From Tetrahymena thermophila SB210 (taxonomy: Eukaryota; Ciliophora; Oligohymenophorea; Hymenostomatida; Tetrahymenidae), in NCBI RefSeq assembly GCF_000189635.1, contig NW_002476321.1, forward strand, positions 126,547 through 190,546: DNA of 64,000 nucleotides, in the 5' to 3' direction. Below are positions 61,301-64,000 of this stretch, one piece after another. Every line of letters begins with the position of its first letter. The stretch's first letter is position 1. Made by a program: the position numbers and the translations under genes. The notes under the pieces are model-generated. The model was given only the letters and a program-made list of their open reading frames with translations, was not told the DNA's origin and made no database searches.

Positions 61301-63705
61301 ATAAACAGCTTTCAGATGAAGTTTTTACATCAATTACTGCCAGTACCAAACCTTCTATAGCAGCTTAAAGGATGAATGATTACTGCTTAGCTTAAAAATT
61401 TGTTAAGGACTTTGAAGAAGAGCTAAGCCATGTAGTAAATTCAGAATCCGTGCCACATTCATATTCCCTAAATTATAATTAGTAATTTCCCAATTAATTT
61501 TAACTTGATATTTATATAGTTATAATTTTGAATTTAATTATTAGAGTGTAAGACCTTACCAAGAGATTAAGATTTATAAGTGACAAGAGTTATATAGACT
61601 CCTTTAACTATGCAAAGGAAAGAGCTTTACTAAATGATCTGTGGATTATTATGAATGGTCAGATTAACAATGGTGTTAGAAGCAGAAATCTATTATTATT
61701 CTTTTTTGCTGTTCATGGAATTAACATCGACTTGCCAATAATTACAAGTGAAATGCTCAATAATAGTGTTTATATTTAAAATGTATCAGCCTAAAAAATC
61801 AATATATAAATTTCAGATATCAAACCTGCAGATAAATTGAGTCCAGATTGTGAACAATATCTAAATACTTTTGGAACTGGAAATCCATAAATTAAGTCAT
61901 AAGTGATACCTTCTTTCCACAATATATCAAGTGATTAAAAACCCATTCAGAATCAAAAAAACAACTCTAGCATATAATCTACACTAAAGTAAATTTTAAC
62001 TTTAAAAAATTAATTTAAAAAAAATATTTTGACTTATTAGTAAAATAGAAACACCTTTTAATCCTGTTTCGAATTCAGCATTAACTCCTCGAAATAGTAA
62101 TTCGCTTTAAAATAATTAGGTAGAGTAAAGCTAGTAAGAAACTTCAACATTTATACCTCCAAATGCTTGCAAAAATATGTAAATAGGAACTTTTGATCCA
62201 ATTTAAAATTGGTCAATATCTCCCAGCGATGTTAAAATGATATAAAATCAGTTTAAGCTATGGTATTTAAATAGATTACATTAAACAAAAAATAAAGATT
62301 AGCTCAGTAGCAATAATTAAGAGTAGCCTTTTTCTCCCAGAAATGGTGTAAACGGGCAATCTTAAATTCTTCATAAATCACAGTCATTTATTTCTCCATA
62401 CAAAAATAAGAATACTGAATAATTAGCAACTAACCACAGACAAAGAATGATTTAAATTGCCAATGTTGAAGAAGTATTTTATAAATATTTTTTCAAGTAA
62501 ATTTAAAAATTAACTTTTTTAAAAAATAAATTAAGATACCTTTGTAAAGCAATTTATCAAATGCTGATATTCAAAATGCCAGGAGACTTGCTTAAATAAA
62601 AATAAATGAAAAAATAAAATAAGAAAAAGAGTAGTAATAACTTAATTAGTGCACTTTCCATCCAGAAACAGTTTCATCCCGCTCTCCTTTCCGTGATAAC
62701 CAGTAAATATTTTTAAATCATAAATAAATAAATAATTTATTTAATTTAATTGAATTAAATTAAAAAATCTTCAAAGAAATAAATCTGTCTATGAATAATT
62801 GTATGATCAAAGAAAGAAAGAACTCAAACGTGATAAATCTAAATAAGAAGTGGAGTATGAAAAAGAATGTGATGAATGCACTTTTAATCCTCAGATAAAT
62901 ACTAATTACAACTCAAACATTAAAAGAAATCAATCTCAATAAATGCAGTAGCCTTATGTTAGAAACGCAGATTTAGCTATTAAAAGAATGAAATAAGCAT
63001 AAGAAGAGCATTAATTTAAAGAAAAGTATAAATCAAGAGGTTATGAGTTTCCTAAAAGACCAGCAAGTTTACTACCAAATAACAATAGCAACAATGTTTC
63101 AAAGTCACCAAGACCTTCTCATAATTAAAAAAATAAATCCATACAAAGTAATTAAATAATCTGAAAAAATTTTTAAAATAAATATTTTAATTAATAAACA
63201 AATAAAGTAAATCCTAAGCAAGGTTAGAATCCTATTGAGAAAAACAAATCCAAAAATGTAAATCTACCAAGCGAATATTCAACAATTAATTTTTAAAGTA
63301 ATGGTTAAGGTGATTCTATCTAATAATTGTATAACAACAATAATGGGACAGATATGGATTATAATTGTATTTAATTAATTAAGAAATTAAGTTTTTATTC
63401 TAATTCTATTTAATTATATAAAGAAATGCAGAATTATGAAAAGCCCATCATGCTTTATGTTGATGTCAACCTTGGAGAAAATCAAATGTAAAGGATAGTT
63501 GTTCGTGAAGGAGATAAACCTGAATAGTTAACAGATGAATTTATAAAATACTACTGTAAAATAAAAAAAATAATATTTTCAATATTAATTTTTATTTTTA
63601 GAATTACCATAGGAAATAAAACCTAAATTAGTTGAATTGCTTGCTTAATAAATAAATTCATATTTATGTTAAGTTGATGAAGACAGGAGAGAAAGTGAAT
63701 TTTGA
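58367..63705 (+). CDS. Large low-complexity protein with repeated CTF-P motifs, probably cytoskeletal
   Basis: Twelve exons (58367-58529, 58676-59228, 59296-60889, 60945-61007, 61075-61481, 61545-61988, 62041-62473, 62536-62702, 62777-63147, 63208-63366, 63424-63555, 63602-63705) join in phase to 1529 aa. The N-terminal 770 residues are Gln/Asn/Ser-rich. A folded part follows with NRLYEDASVRKEKN, then RALLNDLWIIMNGQINNGVR and SRNLLLFFFAVHGI. Cys-Thr-Phe-x-Pro motifs recur: ECTFQPTL, QCTFHPET and ECTFNPQI, the last after EQLYDQRKKELKRDK. The C terminus is a compact block, PIMLYVDVNLGENQMQRIVV, REGDKPEQLTDEF, KLVELLAQQI. I believe such RLY-DA / TF-P-I / VDVNLG blocks recur together in protist ciliary and cytoskeletal proteins, but I cannot name the family. 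The 63-nt intron 61482-61544 could be retained without breaking the frame. Confidence 0.75.
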
Positions 63706-64000
63706 CTATAAAAAGAAAAGAATGATAGAAAATTAATATTAAAATATATTTAAGTATATAATTTAAGATAGATTTGACTTTAAAATTTCAAAAATAAAAA
63801 ACTAACTTATTAAGTTAATTAAAAATAGAGTGATTATTTTTAAATTTGTTACAGTATTCTTACTTCTTGTGTATTATATATATATAAGTAATTAATCTTA
63901 GTTAGCAATTTCTAAAATATTAACTAATATTCTCATTAGATTTATAGAAAGAGAAAAACAATTGAAATTATCTTATGCTGTTATTTTTATTTTTCTGAAA
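63706..64000. other. 3' flank of the last gene
   Basis: AT-rich sequence after the TGA of the 1529-aa gene, with a short TATATA run near 63878. No gene seen before the window ends. Confidence 0.6.

Noticed and set aside
1-64000. CRISPR arrays, bacterial operons, ribosome binding sites or rho-independent terminators
   Set aside because: The genome is eukaryotic (introns, ciliate code); none of these apply, and the tandem repeats seen lack the spacer structure of CRISPR.

Overview
The window is AT-rich DNA (roughly 75-80% A+T) from a ciliate macronuclear-type genome, most likely an oligohymenophorean such as Tetrahymena or a close relative. Reading frames stay open for hundreds of codons only if TAA and TAG are read as glutamine and TGA is the sole stop. 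Every recognised gene ends in TGA. Introns are short (mostly 48-160 nt), AT-rich and GT..AG. Because TAA and TAG are sense codons, standard-code ORF calls break all the real genes into pieces. I rebuilt the gene models by hand from reading frame, splice phase and family conservation.

Layout, left to right: a P5-type ATPase cut by the left edge (-, to 1183); a complete P5B-type ATPase paralogue (-, 2878-6537); a 4.5 kb gene-free stretch; a secreted BPI/LBP-like lipid-binding protein (-, 11046-12443); a large RBR E3 ubiquitin ligase (+, 13424-18588); a 1266-aa HEAT-repeat/importin-like protein (-, 19128-22928); a tandem cyclic-nucleotide-binding protein (-, 23624-26523); a divergent Ser/Thr kinase (+, 28332-29408); a serine D-Ala-D-Ala-carboxypeptidase-like protein (peptidase S11) whose fourth intron holds a 100-N assembly gap (-, 30150-32260); a second tandem cNMP-binding protein with a Gln-rich tail (+, 33187-36770); an unknown 408-aa protein (-, 37011-38237); a CCDC180-like ciliary coiled-coil protein (+, 38634-44274); a 3.3 kb repeat-rich gap with a (TATC)n microsatellite and an array of about 300-bp repeats; an unknown protein (-, 47564-49196); a coiled-coil protein (-, 49616-53572) with its 3' end duplicated; a divergent ARF-like GTPase (+, 53820-54685); a CFAP97-domain protein (+, 55318-57324); and a 1529-aa low-complexity, probably cytoskeletal protein (+, 58367-63705).

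The genes do not form operons, and each appears to be transcribed separately. Two loose themes show. Several genes look ciliary or cytoskeletal (CCDC180-like, CFAP97-like, the coiled-coil protein, the 1529-aa protein, the cNMP-binding proteins). Two others suit a bacterium-eating cell: the BPI-like protein binds bacterial lipid in its family, and the S11 enzyme belongs to a peptidoglycan-processing bacterial family. The strongest leads for new biology are the bacterial-type S11 enzyme with eukaryotic introns, the array of exon-like repeats at about 44.9-46.7 kb, and the RBR ligase that resembles plant DEAH11/12 C-termini but has no helicase. Exon junctions were derived by hand and need transcript support.
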